64,000 bases of DNA, from contig NC_058337.1 of NCBI RefSeq assembly GCF_905475395.1, forward strand, positions 26,374,983 to 26,438,982, given 5' to 3'. Origin of the DNA: Chrysoperla carnea (Eukaryota; Arthropoda; Insecta; Neuroptera; Chrysopidae). Below are positions 50,296-63,295 of this stretch, one piece after another. The notes under the pieces were generated by a model. The model saw only the letters and a list, made by a program, of their open reading frames with translations. It was not told the DNA's origin and ran no database searches. A program made the position numbers and the translations under genes. Numbering within the stretch: position 1 is the first letter of the stretch; every line of letters begins with the position of its first letter.

Positions 50296-51486
50296 CATAT
50301 GGAATTAAGTGTACATACATCGGGCGATTTTAATAGAAAAAATGAAGTGATAGATTAAAGTCTATTCCTTTTGAATACTTAAAATAGACATGCGAAATGC
50401 GAAATTCTACGTGGATGGTTGCTATTACATAACGCAGTGAGCTTATAAACGAGCTCATATTTGTGTTTTAAGGCGGTGTCAATTTAATTTAATTTAGTAT
50501 TTTCATTGGATATATATATATTCAATAGTAGAAGATTTTTGTTAATAATAAAAAATAATAACAATTAGTCCTGGAGCCATGGCTTATAAATATTCGGGAT
50601 CACCTAATCTTTGAGACTGCATGTATGGTCTTGCTGTCTAGTCGACTACTTCTGATATGAGAAAATTTTTGGTTCTTGCTTGGAAAAGTTATTACATTTG
50701 AAAGTTTACCTAGTCACAGTAGATTTTTGCAAAAATTTCTAAATAATAATACTTGTTTCAAAAGTTTTTGAATCAAAACATTAAAAGTGGAAGAAAAAAC
50801 TAGATTCGTACTTTTTTGTAAATAAAGGTATTTCATCTTGTATAATTTGTATTTTAAATATAATTTTACGAGTAACAAAAATAATAATACTTTCAAGTCT
50901 ATTGATTTCATCGAACATTGCAATAATGTATGCGTTTTAAAAAACTCAATACTTTTATCCAAACAGGCAATCAGGCATCTTACACGCTTGTATTTTTATC
51001 GGAAATGGTGACGAAAATATAGGGATATACGAGTTCTTAGATTTCCGACGTCTAACAGTCACAACCAATTTTTTCAACTTACTATTTTATTATATTTTTA
51101 TATTTATATATTTTTATTAAACGATACAAAAAAATTCAACCGTGAAGGACTAAATTGTCTGTAATAATAGCTTTTTTGTATTGGAAGAATCCCAACAAGT
51201 ATAATGACTGAAAATATTTTTCCCGGCAAAGTGTTTTATGAAAAGCGATTAAAAGAAAATAACATTTTCTTATGTCCAACAAAAAAACACATTTACAACA
51301 CTACCTGTTTGATGGAATTTCATTTATCATATGCCTGGCCCCGGGAACATAAAAGTATATTTTTCAAATATATTATTTGTCTCATGTTATTTACTTGTAA
51401 AGCAATAAAGCCATAAATATTTCATCTTAAAACGAATCAATAAAGGTTAAAATTCAGTTACAATTTTAAATGATTCAAAAATCCAT
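50179..51486. other. Gene-free stretch
   Basis: Contains a poly-T run near 50263-50288. No gene or clear repeat was seen. Confidence 0.35.
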
Positions 51487-52025
51487 ACTAATATTATAAA
51501 TGCGAAAGTAACTCTGTCTGTCTGTCTGTTACTCTTTCACGCCTAAACGGCTGAACGGATTTTGATGAAATTTGGTATGGTGATAGATGATAACCTAGAA
51601 ATGGTCATAGGCTATAAATAATCACGCCATCGTTCTTAGGGAGTAGGCAGTAGGCAGATAACTAAATTGAGTTAGTGATTTTTAGTCGTTTTTGTTGGGA
51701 CTTTTGCTCTTTCACGTCTAAACGGCTGAACAGATTTTGATGAAATTTAGTAAGGTAATAGATGGTTACCTAAAAACGGATATAAGATCAAAATGATCAC
51801 GTCATCGTACTTAGGGGGTAGGAAGTAGGCAGAAAACTGAATTGAGTTAGTGATTTTTTTATGGTTTTTGCTGGGAGTTTTGCTCTATCATGCCTAAACG
51901 GCTGAACGGATTTTGATGAAATTTAGTTAGGTGATAGATAGTAACCTAGAAAAGGATATGGAATATGGGGGGAGGGTTGAAAGTGGGAATGTTGCCCAGC
52001 AAAGCGGGTAGTTCATAGCTAGTCT
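51487..52025 (+). repeat. Retroelement-tail-like repeat with three internal tandem units
   Basis: It begins ACTAATATTATAAATGCG with CTGTCTGTCTGT, has three copies (from about 51530, 51706 and 51889) of a 175-185-base unit with CTAAACGGCTGAAC and TTTTGATGAAATTT, and ends CCCAGCAAAGCGGGTAGTTC then AGCTAGT. This layout is common in insect genomes and resembles RTE-type tails. A relative is at 21260-21714. Confidence 0.65.
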
Positions 52026-53216
52026 CCTACTATTTAAGAAATATTTGTATAAAGGTACGCCATTATGTATGTAAACTGACGCCTCCTTAGAACACGTGAT
52101 GTACCAGTTTTACAGATACATCCTGTATGTATTAATTTTATTTAATTTTAAACTACACATAATATACAATTTAATTTTCATGATATGTTTCTATACGTTT
52201 ATGTGTCTGTACCCTCTCCATCTCAATCGGGTATCAATAAGGGTTTTAATATTTGAAAGTTCGAGTTCGTTAATGAGAAAAATCGACAGATAAACAAGGA
52301 GTGGAGTATGCGTAAAGTACAAAATTTTGAATTTTTTCAAAATAAATATATTTAATAATATATTTTTGTATTTTTTGATGAGTTTTAAGCAAAAAAGTAT
52401 TTTTGTTCTAGATGCTTAGTTTTAGAAATAAAAGTTCTTGAAAAAATTAAAGAAAAATGAATTTGATTTAAAGAAAAATGTTTTATTTTTTCAATCTCTG
52501 AGGGAATTCGCTTAGCTAACGCAGCTCCTGCGTTACGAATTTTTTTCTTTTATAAGGAAATTATAACCTTTTAATAGTACGTTCTATTTTTAAGTGCCCT
52601 AAGTTCGCATTCTACATAAAGAACTATCACTATTCTGGGTACAAATATTCCTATTTTATATTCAAAAGGAAAGATTGATTTAGTAACCATTTCATTTTTT
52701 CTGTTAAAGTTGCCCAATCAAACACGGTATACTAACTACTATAATGGATGTAGCTTTGATTTTTGCTGTAGTAAAATTTGTAGTTATTAGCATGCTCAAG
52801 AATCTATATTATTATCTTGTAGCTAATTAAAAATAATAGATCTAGAGCCAGCCCGAAAAATGTATGATAATCTTCATATCTTGATGAAGGATAATCGAAG
52901 GTTTGTAGACACAGTAATGTAGGTTTTAAAAATATATACGAGAAAATATTTTTGTGATATTCATATCATTAAGAGATGTATAACATGGATGTTTTTAAGA
53001 AACGAATCGCTATTAAAAAGTCACATTTCAGCACATTTTAAAAGATTTATGTTCGAAAAATACCTAGAAATAAAAATCAACTTTTAAGCTAGTTTTCTAG
53101 GACATCGTCAAAAACATGAAATAAATTTCATTCAAAACTGCCCTAAATTTACTTGTTTTCTTGTTGACTCTTGGTTAATAGTATTTTAAAGTCATATATG
53201 TCATGAAGTAGTAAAT
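52026..53216. other. Gene-free stretch
   Basis: AT-rich, with no supported gene, RNA or element. Confidence 0.35.
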
Positions 53217-53434
53217 CCCTCAAAATTATAAAGTGAAAATGACTGAAAAACATATAAAAAACTTGTTACGCCCGCCAAACTAATAAAAATTTGTTAATTA
53301 TCTTTTTTTAATTTGTAAATTAAGCTAAAAAAGGATTTTCTGCTTTAAATTTACACAATTTTTGTTAATTAACTTCTGACAGACCTTACGTTTTTTACAT
53401 GTTTTTCAGTCATTTTCACTTTATAATTTTAAGG
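53217..53434. mobile_element. Short foldback MITE
   Basis: The arms share AAAATTATAAAGTGAAAATG, then ACTGAAAAACAT and TAAAAAAC, with an internal mirrored TTAATTAAC/GTTAATTA region. About 218 bases, no coding content. Confidence 0.65.
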
Positions 53435-54167
53435 TGTTAGATAAGTGTCTGTTTTGTTATGGGCTATTATACCAAGAATGTCTGTTGTCTAACGCCTTCA
53501 AAATTACAATTTTTAAAGAGTCGGAAAATGATTTTTTCATTTTTTCTACAATGCTATTTTTATTTGAATATCGACTTCAATGATTATTTATCAATTTTAA
53601 GTCCGCCACGAAAAAGAAATTTATCAGGACCGGGAAGAGAAGTGGCTATGAAAATTTTGTTTGTTTTAATTCACGTTTGGTAATTTTTTTATTAAAACTA
53701 CTCCAAAAAATTAATGCAGCTACCTGATAGATTTTATTTGAAAGGCTACTAAGAAAAGTATAAGAATCTCTTTCCGTCAGAGTAACAAAACATGGAGGTT
53801 TCTATTTACGAATTCCAGCTACTTACCTTTAAATGCTGATGATTATTGATTCACAGATTATAATTAAACGATTCCCTCGAACTCCTGCTTTTTTTCGTCG
53901 ATATTGTAATGGACTGTCGAGTTTATGTATGGTGAAAATTTTTATCGCCTAAAATTTGAAAGAAAAATTTGTTTGAATATGCGTTTTTTATCAAAATATT
54001 TGACCAAATGATTTTTCTACATATATTTGGTTCTATATCAAAAAAGGCACTCTACTTCCGACCAATGTTATACAAATGTATGGTGGAACGGCACGTTCAC
54101 GATGCGGTTATACATTCAAACAAAATTTTTATCTGTAGATTATGTACAAATTTAGGTGTCTTTTGTA

Positions 54168-55048
54168 TACACCAGTAAAATCTTGCGAAAAAAAAACTTT
54201 TAAACGCAAAACGCGATGTGAAGCTGCGTTTTTCGTATGCTATTTGGACCTCTTAGGGAAGTGAGAAACTACGTTTTGAAAGCAAAAAGTTGCAAGTTGT
54301 GCTACCTGCGTAATACGTGAAAAATTTTTGGACTTTTTTCATTTTAATTCTAAAAAGTATATTAAATTTGAAACAATTGAAGCCAATCCAAAGCTCCGTG
54401 TGTCCAATAGTTTTTGAGATATGATGCTTGAAAAATTTACATGATGAAATACGAAAATTTTGAGTTTTGTTTATGTTAAACCGTCAGAGATAGAACAAAA
54501 GTTTAAATATAAAAAATGTTCCTCATAAAAAAATAACTAATGTTTGAAAGAATTTTTCGAAAACATCATTGTTTTCTCGTGAGGAGGCAAATTAGGTCAA
54601 AATTTTGCTGTCCATTTTCTCCAAAAATATAAAAGATAGAGAGATGGAGAGTAGGTAACTTCAACTAGTAAGCCTTAAAATGAAAAACTTTTGTAAAAAC
54701 GTAAAAGGTTTTCTAGAAAATATTTGAATTCGAAAAACTCGAATAATTTTCATAATATTCGAAAACTATTACAAATGGCCGTCGGAAGGCGAAGTATAGT
54801 TGCTTTTTTGGTATAGCATTTGGACCAATTATGGGTGTGTGAAAAGCTATTAGTTTTAACAAATTGAAATAATGCAAATGCTGAAAAACATCCGAAAATT
54901 TTGCAGTTTTTCTGGTATTACTCAGGTAGAATAACTTTTTTTGCTTGAAAAACGTAGTTTCACACTCTCCTAAGGGGCCCAAAAAAACAAACTAAAAGAG
55001 CAGCTTACATAAAGTTTTACGATTTGAATGTAAAATATGACTGGCGTA
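54168..55048. mobile_element. 880-base element with TACRCCAGT ends, copy 1
   Basis: Ends read TACACCAGTAAAATCTTGC on the left and, in reverse complement, TACGCCAGTCATATTTTAC on the right. Inside each end a shared block runs through a TTGGACCTCTTAG-type stretch, TGTGAAACTACGTTTT and GTGCTACCTGCGTAATACG. The centre contains the GATAGAACAAAAGTTTAAAT block also found in repeat family K at 39835-40427. No transposase recognised. A truncated relative is at 57582-58135. Confidence 0.6.
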
Positions 55049-55454
55049 GTAGTTTTAAATAAATATATGAGGAAAAATGTATCGTCTGTATTACATCTTT
55101 GTGAGTAGAAGTGAATCAAAATATCTAAGTTTCTTTTTTGTTAAGAATATTTTGAAAAAGGGTTAAATGTTTATCCATAACAGTAAGACATAAAAATTAT
55201 TATTTTGAAGAATCCCATGCATAAATCTTTAAAAATGAAATCAAAGGTTTCAAACGATTTTTCAACTTTGAGGCGTTTACTTCAAGTAGTATTCAGATAG
55301 CTTATAAGTAGATAGCAATAAAACCTATTAAAAAAAATTAATAATTAACAAAAGTTAAACAAATTAAAAAGAATAAATAATTTTTTCAAGGATTTAATTT
55401 ACTTTCAAAGTTCATTTAAGCTTAAAATTTTATATTAAAAAGTGAAATTTACAA

Positions 55455-56050
55455 AAAAAAAACCCGACCAATTTTTCGGGTACGGAACTCTAAACTCGCA
55501 CTTGAAAAATAACAAAGAACACTCTTCATTAAATTACCTTTATCCTTAAAGCCTTTTCTAAACTGAACCGATTTTGAAGATCATCGCCAATTTTTTAGTT
55601 TTTTCGGATACTGAACCCTAAACTCGCACTTGAAAAACAACTAAGAACACTTTCCATTAAATTAACTATCAAGTAAAACGATGCCACACACAGACAGACA
55701 GACACACAATCACAGCTCTATATAATATAATATAATACCTCTTTAGTTCGAAGGTTGAAAATATAAAAATTACATACAAATCAAGCAAGCTACCTTTAAA
55801 TACGAAAAGCAATAAAAACAGTGTAATTTACAAAATTTAAAAAACCCCCGAAAAAAAATTCGGGTACGGAACCCTAAATTCGAACTTGAAACATATCTAA
55901 GAACACTCTTAATTAAATTACCTTTTTCCTTTGAGCCTTATCCAAACTGAGCGATTTTGAGGATCATGGCCTATTTTTTAGTTGTTCCGAATACGGAACC
56001 CTAAACTCGCACTTGAAACTTATGAAACTCCTTTTTTTGGTTCGGGGATT
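55455..56050 (+). repeat. Dispersed GGTACGGAACCCTAAACTCG repeat, several adjacent copies
   Basis: Copies begin near 55455, 55600, 55845 and 55990. Each contains a variant of TACGGAACCCTAAACTCGCA followed by AAGAACACTCTTCATTAAAT; one has a run of CAGACAGACAC. The same core occurs at 18895-19100. No coding sequence. Confidence 0.65.
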
Positions 56051-56819
56051 AAAAGTCATTTCAAGGATTCAATTTCATAAATTTTTTATGAAAAAAAAAA
56101 ATAAATCATTGATAAAATAAAAACTGCATACTCCGGATTTTTCAACAGCAGAAATCAAATAATTTGAATCGTTTTAAAATTTGAGGTTTTAATATGCTTG
56201 GTTAGGTTTTTATACGTTTTAGCGATACTTTACTTGGATTTTATTTTATCAATGATTTATGTTTTTTTATTAAATAATTTATGAATGTTAATTGAACCTT
56301 TAATATAAATATTTTAGCTTAAATAAAATTTGAAAGTAAATTAAATCCTTGGAAAAAGCCATCAACAAAAAACCTATTTGAAATGTATCATTATGGAGAT
56401 GTATGACTTTCATTTTTTAATATAAAATTTAGAATTTAGTTTTGTAATAATTACCTTTATTTTTAATGGCCAAGAATAATCGAAATTATATAATTTATAT
56501 ATCTTATATAAATTAAAACTTTACACATAAATTACGTTAATCGAAATTATATTTTCTTAGTCGAAATTAACTTTTAATACTGATAATTATTTTAATATTT
56601 CAGCTTGGAATTCGATAATTATCGATTGTTTTAAAACATAGCATTCAAATCAGAGCCTACTCAGTTTTGTCATGATTTATGTTCCTCAGTGGCGTGTCGG
56701 ATAATTTTATATCTTATTCAATTATCGAATTGTTATATCGATAAACAAACAATTTTTCAAATGAAATTAGGATTAATCCAGGCAACAAATACCTAGCAGT
56801 AACAGGACATTGTAAATAG

Positions 56820-56955
56820 TAATATTTCAAGGAAATATATTTTCAACAGATGTCTCTAAAATATCTTTACATTAGCTAATGTTGAGCTGCACTGTCTTAC
56901 CAAGGTAAAGATATTTTAGAGACATCTGTTGAAAATATATTTCCTTGAAATATTA
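56820..56955. repeat. Perfect inverted repeat, 51-base arms, 34-base spacer
   Basis: The arm 56820-56870 (ends AATATTTCAAGGAAATATAT and AAAATATCTTTAC) is exactly complementary to 56905-56955. The spacer begins ATTAGCTAATG. No target duplication or transposon terminal motif was recognised. A transcript would fold into a long perfect hairpin. Confidence 0.85.
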
Positions 56956-57581
56956 AATCGACTAGTCGATTTAGTCATAATTACTTTATTACAAAGTTGC
57001 TCCGTTTGAGCAACAAACGGAACAACGGTTACCTTAGTAAGAAAATTATGTAAAAAGATTGTATGAAAATTTAGTCAGGTAGCGGTTGTTTTACCGGATA
57101 AAAGAACCCAAATGAAATTCCCTTAATTCCTGCGCCAAAAGGAGCAAAGCAAGTATAAAATTTAGATTTTGTTCATTGCTTTTTCACTCTTGACTTTACT
57201 CTTGATACGAATAAATTACTGTCATGTTTTTCTCGAAATTTATAATTATAATATTTGTCATTGTTTTTGAATTCACGTTGTTAGCAGTGAAAAATTTACT
57301 GGACCACTAAAAACCGCAGTTCTAAGCTAATAGATTAATATCAATTATAACCTAGATATGGGATTTTTGTCCAGAAAAAAAATGTTACTATACCAAATTT
57401 TCACAATTGCGTAATCCGTTGCCTATTTAAAGATTGGATCAATTGGTTTATGCGTTACAATGAAAGTTCTGATTTACCCTAATCATTACTGTTTGGACAA
57501 TATTTCTTTTGCGATTGTAGTGGATAAGTGGACATAATTTTTTTATAAAAGCTTTATCTAATGGACTAATTGATGGATTAA

Positions 57582-58135
57582 AATTTTGAGTTTTGCTTAT
57601 GTTAAATCGTTAGAGGTAGAACAAAAGTTAAAATCTAAAAAAAAACATAACTCTTGTTTGAAACAATTTTTCGTTTTCTCGCGGAGGCGCAAATTAAGGC
57701 AAATCTTTGGTGTCCATTTTCTACAAAAATATAAAAGATAGTGAGATGAAAATTTGAAGGTAGCTGAAACTAGTGAGCCTTATGAAAATTTTTGGAACAG
57801 AACGAAAAAACGAGTTTTATAGAAAATACTTTATAGAAATATTTTCAAAATTTTTGAAAACTATAGTACAAATGGCGACTGATAGGTGATATAAAGCAGC
57901 TTTCTTGGTATGTTATATGGAGCCCTTACGGGAATGTGAAACTCTGCAAGAAAAAACCCGTTGTGCTACTTGCATAATAGGTGAAACATATTTTCACGTA
58001 TTACGCAGGTAGCACAACTTTTTCTGCTTGAAAAATGTAGTTTCACACTTTTCTAAGGTCTAAATAACATACCAAAAAAGCACATCGCGTTTTGCGATTT
58101 AAGTGGTCTTTTTTTGTAAGATTTTACTGGCGTAT
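57582..58135. mobile_element. TACRCCAGT element, truncated copy 2
   Basis: It matches the right two thirds of 54168-55048, from TTTTGAGTTTTG(C/T)TTATGTTAAA through GATAGAAC/GGTAGAACAAAAG to ACTGGCGTA. Its right half contains the GTGCTAC(C/T)TGC block twice in opposite orientation (near 57965 and 58005), making a local palindrome. Confidence 0.6.
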
Positions 58136-59847
58136 TTTACCAAGTACATCTAACAGATCTCGAACGAATCGCTTTTTGCAAACTTTTTCTTCTTTCTGCA
58201 CATGGATCTTCTTGTCATAAGTTTTTGTTTTTAGGTTTCTATGTTTTTAAGATTGAAAGCAGTAGTATTTAGATAAAAAAATTGGCCTGTTCTCATACTT
58301 CTTTGCTCTTGATACATCTTGCAGCCTTTCAAATTTTAAATAGCTTCATTTCGGTCAATACTTATTGCAATAATTATAACTTCAATTTCTGAGCCTTTAT
58401 TTTCAAATATTGATTTGACCAAAGGATAGAAATATGTGGAGGACACCATCTGTGATGTTAACTATGTTAAACTGAAAAATTTTATATGAATAGAAAAACT
58501 TTACAAAGATGAATTCATTTTGAATAAATGGCAAAGATATGTAAAATAGTTATTAATAATTTTTATTAAAAATGCATAAATTTATTGTATAAAGACGGTT
58601 TATTTAAATTCACAATAGTCCGCGGAGTGGTTTGCCTTTTCGTTGTATCCGATAAAGCTACGCATACACTCACATATAAACAAAAAAAAATCTGATATGA
58701 ACATCACATAGCCTCCATATATAGATAGTACGAATAATGCAGACTCTGAGACCAGGAAGTACGTAGAACACATGGTAAATTTTGAGAACAAACACAACTG
58801 ATCAACTTAGATTTCTTTTCCTTTAAAAAAATCCACTTAGAATTTATTTTTTAAACAAGATTAGTGAATAAATTCATCTCGGAACTTTAGACAGATCGGG
58901 ATTGGATGTTGGAAATTTCAAGCAAGTAACTAAATTCTCAGATTGATCGAAGCTTTCGGGTGATTGACGTTTTTAAGGTTTACTATCTCAAATGATGGCC
59001 CTTGGCTCTTTTATGGTGCTAATAATTCACCCAAAAAATTATATGAATATCATTATTTTTGTCATTGACGTAATTAAAGATTTTTCGTAGAGTTATTGGC
59101 AGCGAAAAGTAAGAGAAATTTCGCTTCTTTCGAATAAATCATGAAAATTATATTTTTCAAAAGTTTATTTTTATAGGTTGCGCAATAAGTTTTGTAGGAT
59201 ATTCACTGCCCATCCGTGCACCTGCAAAACTACGCCCATGTTTCTTGAGTTGTTGAATATTATATCTTGATATGTATCACAATTGTATAATCTGTTCAAC
59301 TGCTCATATCTAACAGGTATCTAGATAATTATATTAGATCAATATTTTACGGCCTACTGTGATGTTTGGATGCTGCAAAATCCATAATTACATAGTAACC
59401 GAATAACAATTAATGAAATAATTTTTTTTTCTATTTTTACCCGACTGTCAAGGAGGGTTATGTTTTCGCACATATCTTGTATGTAAGTATGTATATTTGT
59501 TTGTAAATTTCTTTATTACCTCATTTCTTAGGACGAATGTGGCAATTAAGCCATGAAGTTCCTTTATGAAGTTAGTGAAACAGAATCCAAAAATTCCCAT
59601 AAGGCTTTTTGGGTTTCTCTGACTTATTTTGATTTTTTATATATCAGCATTTTCAGATGTAAGAGCAAACTCATACTTTGGTGCATCGTCCATACTAAAA
59701 GATATGTTATTTTTATTTATTTTCTTTGCTTGCTTTTTATTATATTTTTATGTTTTGAATAATTGAAAAAATATTTTATCAATTATTTTGACATTTGTTG
59801 ACTTTTATGTTTTTCAAGATTTGTATACAAAAATCTTGGTTACAGAA
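58136..59847. other. Gene-free stretch
   Basis: No supported gene. Near 59440-59500 a CCCGACTGTCAAGGAGGGTT motif with GTATGTA runs marks another dispersed insect repeat. Confidence 0.4.
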
Positions 59848-60935
59848 TGACAACGAGAAGTAGAAATATAATAAATTCTTATTTCGAAGGTGTGTCATTA
59901 CCAAAATTTCCAGATTTTCTAGCGGATGATATCCAGTTTTGGTTTGCACAACTGTAAATGTCATTTAAAATTGGAAATATTAATATTAACTTACGAAATA
60001 TTATATAGCTTCTTGCTTAATTCCAAAACCATTCATTCATCGTGTTAGAGAAATGATAGTACACCCCTCTGAACAAAATAAGTATTTAGCTTTCAATATA
60101 CTTGTTTGGAAACTTTTTGACTTTCTTATTAATAACTTCTCTAAAAATTCCTTTCACTGAACCAAAACGATTTTGACTGTCCAGAATCTATATACAATAC
60201 TATGATGTTTCTAGCTTCTGGATTAAAATTACCTGATAAATTCATTCGTGAATATTATTTGCTCAAGCTTGACACGCAAATTCAAGTTCAACTCGTCACT
60301 CTTGGAGATGACGTTGAACTGAAAAATATTGCCAAGTTTGCGAATAAAATTCACAACATTATTCATCCAACGAATAACAATTGTTCTTTTCCTATTTTAG
60401 ATTACAAAAATAATTTTAATAAAGATGAAAATATACATCACGTCAAAAAACCATACTTCAATCAAAAATCGCATAAATACCCAAATAAAGTTGGCGGATC
60501 AAATATTTCAAATTTTGAAAATCATCTTGCTAATGGTGAGTGTCCCCTGTTTACTAAAAAAATCCACTAAAAACAGAAAATTTAAATCAGATACTGAATT
60601 AGTTACTGAATCAAGAATTTTGCGACAAAAATCACTTTCTCAGAATAACTCGAAATATACTTTTCGACATCGTATTGTCACGATTTCAGGTCCGATATTT
60701 TCGAATTTTCGTAATCTCGGAAACGACGAACTCATCGCTGCACAAAATTATTTCTCAAACCTCTTGGATTTGGGAATTTGTAGGCAATCGTGTTCAAGAA
60801 ATGGTAAATTTAATTTGATAACGTTAATTGGTAGACTCGCCAAAAGGAAGCCACTTGCGAAGTTTCAAGTATGTATTAATCATTTAATAAAGCACCCTTT
60901 CTGTCCCTGCACTGTTTCTGGTCTAATAGCGTAGT
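59848..60935 (+). pseudogene. Decayed Gypsy-type LTR retrotransposon: gag and start of reverse transcriptase
   Basis: From 59848 a frame has the gag N-terminal signature (LPKFPDFLADDIQFWFAQL), stopped at about 59956. From 60202 a second frame continues gag (KFIREYYLLKLDTQIQVQL, then IAKFANKIHNII). From about 60590 another frame has the region leading into reverse transcriptase (HRIVTISGPIFSNFRNL, then AAQNYFSNLLDLGICR). Frames change between blocks and the polymerase catalytic motif is absent. No LTRs were recognised at either side. It is a dead fragment of an old insertion. Confidence 0.75.
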
Positions 60936-61503
60936 TAATTCATCCAAATGACTTATCGCTTTTTCACAGTTATCTATTGGTGGGTGATGTATTTTATATA
61001 GAGGTCAAAAAACATTAAAAATATCAACAACAAACCACTGTACATAAAGTCAACGATATATACCATTCGATGATTTTTTTTAAAGGTTGTAGATATTTTT
61101 TTTTGCTTGCATGTTTTTTTCAAAAAAACAAAGTTGAAGAAAACGCCGCAATCGTACACCACTGTATAGTAAATATTTACTACCATACGATATATAATAT
61201 ATTTTAAAGATGTCAAAGTGATACTACTGAAATGTCCACACGAGGGTTTTTTTCTTGTTGTTGCTTTCAAAAGTATATCGCTGCTTGTTTATTATATGCA
61301 TACATATTGGTATAGTGAAAACTATTTAAAATGACATTCCGAAGTATCCGTTAAGAACCAGTCGTAATAGCCCAAATTCCAAGTAATAAAGCGGTAAACC
61401 CTTTCTAATAACTCTGAAATTTATTTTTATTGATGTAAAACATCTATAGCCGCACGTAAAACCGATTTCTGGCGTGGCGACGCGTCGTCACGCTATATGA
61501 TGG
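60936..61503. other. Gene-free stretch
   Basis: No gene seen. It lies between the Gypsy relic and the large inverted-repeat element. Confidence 0.35.
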
Positions 61504-62066
61504 TATATACTGGGTGTTCCAAACCACCCGTCCAGGCTGATTGTTCTGAATAGTTTTCAAAAAAAATTGAAATGAAAAAACACGTATCAAAAATTTTTTG
61601 AAACTCTATCTAACCATACCAAAAACACCCTCCACCCTCAACCCCTGTTAGGGGTAGGGGGTGTAACTTGAAAAAATCAAATGGTAACCCCTATTTTTTT
61701 CTGCAGATTTGAATTCTTCAGAAGAAAAGACAAACATTTTGTCTAAGAAATTTTTCCCGATTTTCGGTAGATCACGCTACAATCGACAAAAATCGTTCTT
61801 TTAGATTTGGCATTAGAATTGCAGTTCAAGTGAAGGCGAGAAAAGTTTTTTGAGTCGAGAATACTTATTTTCAATTTTGTTTTTGTTTTTTTGAAGAAAA
61901 GAATATTCTGTTTTGTTTTTCATATTTTATTATGATTTAGAAAAATTATTTTTGTAAAAATGTTTTTTTTTTTATTTTGGAAAGTCTGAAAAAAAATTAA
62001 ATCTAAAATGATTCATATCTAATTCTTTCTAAGAGCTTTATTTAGTATCCTCCCAATTGTCTAGTG

Positions 62067-62808
62067 CAGGGCTTCTTAAACTTTTGTAATTCACGACCCC
62101 ATTTATGATTGCGAGTTTCTTGACGACCCCATACAAATATAAATGAATATTTTTTGATGATTTATTTATTAGGTAACAATATACATATACATATGAAAAT
62201 ATATAAGTTTAGAATTCGTTTTGAAACATACAAAAATCTAAAATTAAAAATTGCACAAAAGATTATAAAATTGTATTTATTATAGTTTCAAAAATACAAG
62301 TGGATTCTGACCGTCTTAATTCTCTCGAATATATTCAAGTAGTTGCGTGGTAAGTATTAAATTAAAGTATAAGTTAAAAATTTAATGAGATGGATGTGCC
62401 TGTTTTTTATTGCATAACAAATCAAATCTTGGTGGAATGTTTGAAACTTCTGGACGTAAGACCTCTTCGAAATTTTGTTGATAATTATTTCTCGGTATTA
62501 TTTCGGCTTTTAGAGATTGACAAAATAAATTTATATTTTTTATTAATTCCCATAACATTTCATAATTCACAGTAAATGTTATTCAAGTTATTATAATACT
62601 CTTAATAGAAATGCAGGTACAAACAATCTTTCCGAACTAGAAGATTTTATGATATATTTATCTACGATAATTGTTATTTTATCTTTATAACAATAATTTT
62701 ACAAGTTAAAAAATATTTTCTGTTAAATTGTATTTTTACCTCTCACGACCCCAGAATTTTGCTACGCGACCCCAAATGGGGTCGCGACCCATAGTTTAAG
62801 AAGCCCTG
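62067..62808 (-). mobile_element. Deleted hAT element with 8-base target duplication
   Basis: Terminal repeats CAGGGCTTCTTAAAC and mirror GTTTAAGAAGCCCTG are flanked by GTCTAGTG at 62059-62066 and 62809-62816, the 8-base duplication expected for hAT transposons. Subterminal ACGACCCC motifs recur at both ends. Only the transposase C-terminal tail remains inside. Confidence 0.9.
62382..62570 (-). pseudogene. hAT transposase C-terminal fragment
   Basis: The minus-strand frame ends with VLRPEVSNIPPRFDLLCNKK then QAHPSH and a stop, resembling the C-terminal tail after the dimerisation region of ZBED-like hAT transposases (L-R-x-x-x-S-x-x-x-P-R-F-x-x-L then a Gln/His/Ser end). The zinc finger and catalytic core are missing, and a stop lies just upstream. 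It is a remnant inside the element at 62067-62808. Confidence 0.65.
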
Positions 62809-63295
62809 GTCTAGTGGTTTACCTCAATTACCGCAATTCGACATTTTCGCTTCTCTTTTATTTTCGTTGAATTTCTAACTTTTGTGTTGCTTTTGTTTTG
62901 TTTTTGTTTTGGTTCTGTGTGTTTGTGTTTTTATTTTTTTTTTACTTTTTCGTTTTGATTTTTGTCATTGAACGGCGCAATTCTTATGCCAAATCTAAAA
63001 GAACGATTTTTGTCGATTGTAGCGCGATCTACCGAAAATCGGGAAAAATTTCTTAGACAAAATGTTTGTCTTTTCTTCTGAAGAATCCAAATCTGCAGAA
63101 AAAAATAGGGGTTTCCATTTGATTTTTTCAAGTTACACCCCCTACCCCTAACAGGGGTTGAGGGTGGAGGATGTTTTTGGTATGGTTAGATAGAGTTTCA
63201 AAAAATATTTGATACGTGTTTTTTCGTTTCAATTTTTTTTAAAAACTATTCAGAATAATCAGCCTGGACGGGTGGTTTGGAACACCCAGTATATA

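Larger units (their letters stand above)
61504..63295. mobile_element. Large element with about 310-base terminal inverted repeats
   Basis: Both ends read TATATACTGGGTGTTCCAAA outward-in and remain nearly identical (ACCCGTCCAGGCTGATT, CCCCTAACAGGGGTTG, AAAATCGGGAAAAATTTCTT) to about 61810 and 62988. TA-rich borders suggest a TA target. The remaining interior is largely an inserted hAT element (62067-62808). No transposase of its own remains. Confidence 0.85.
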
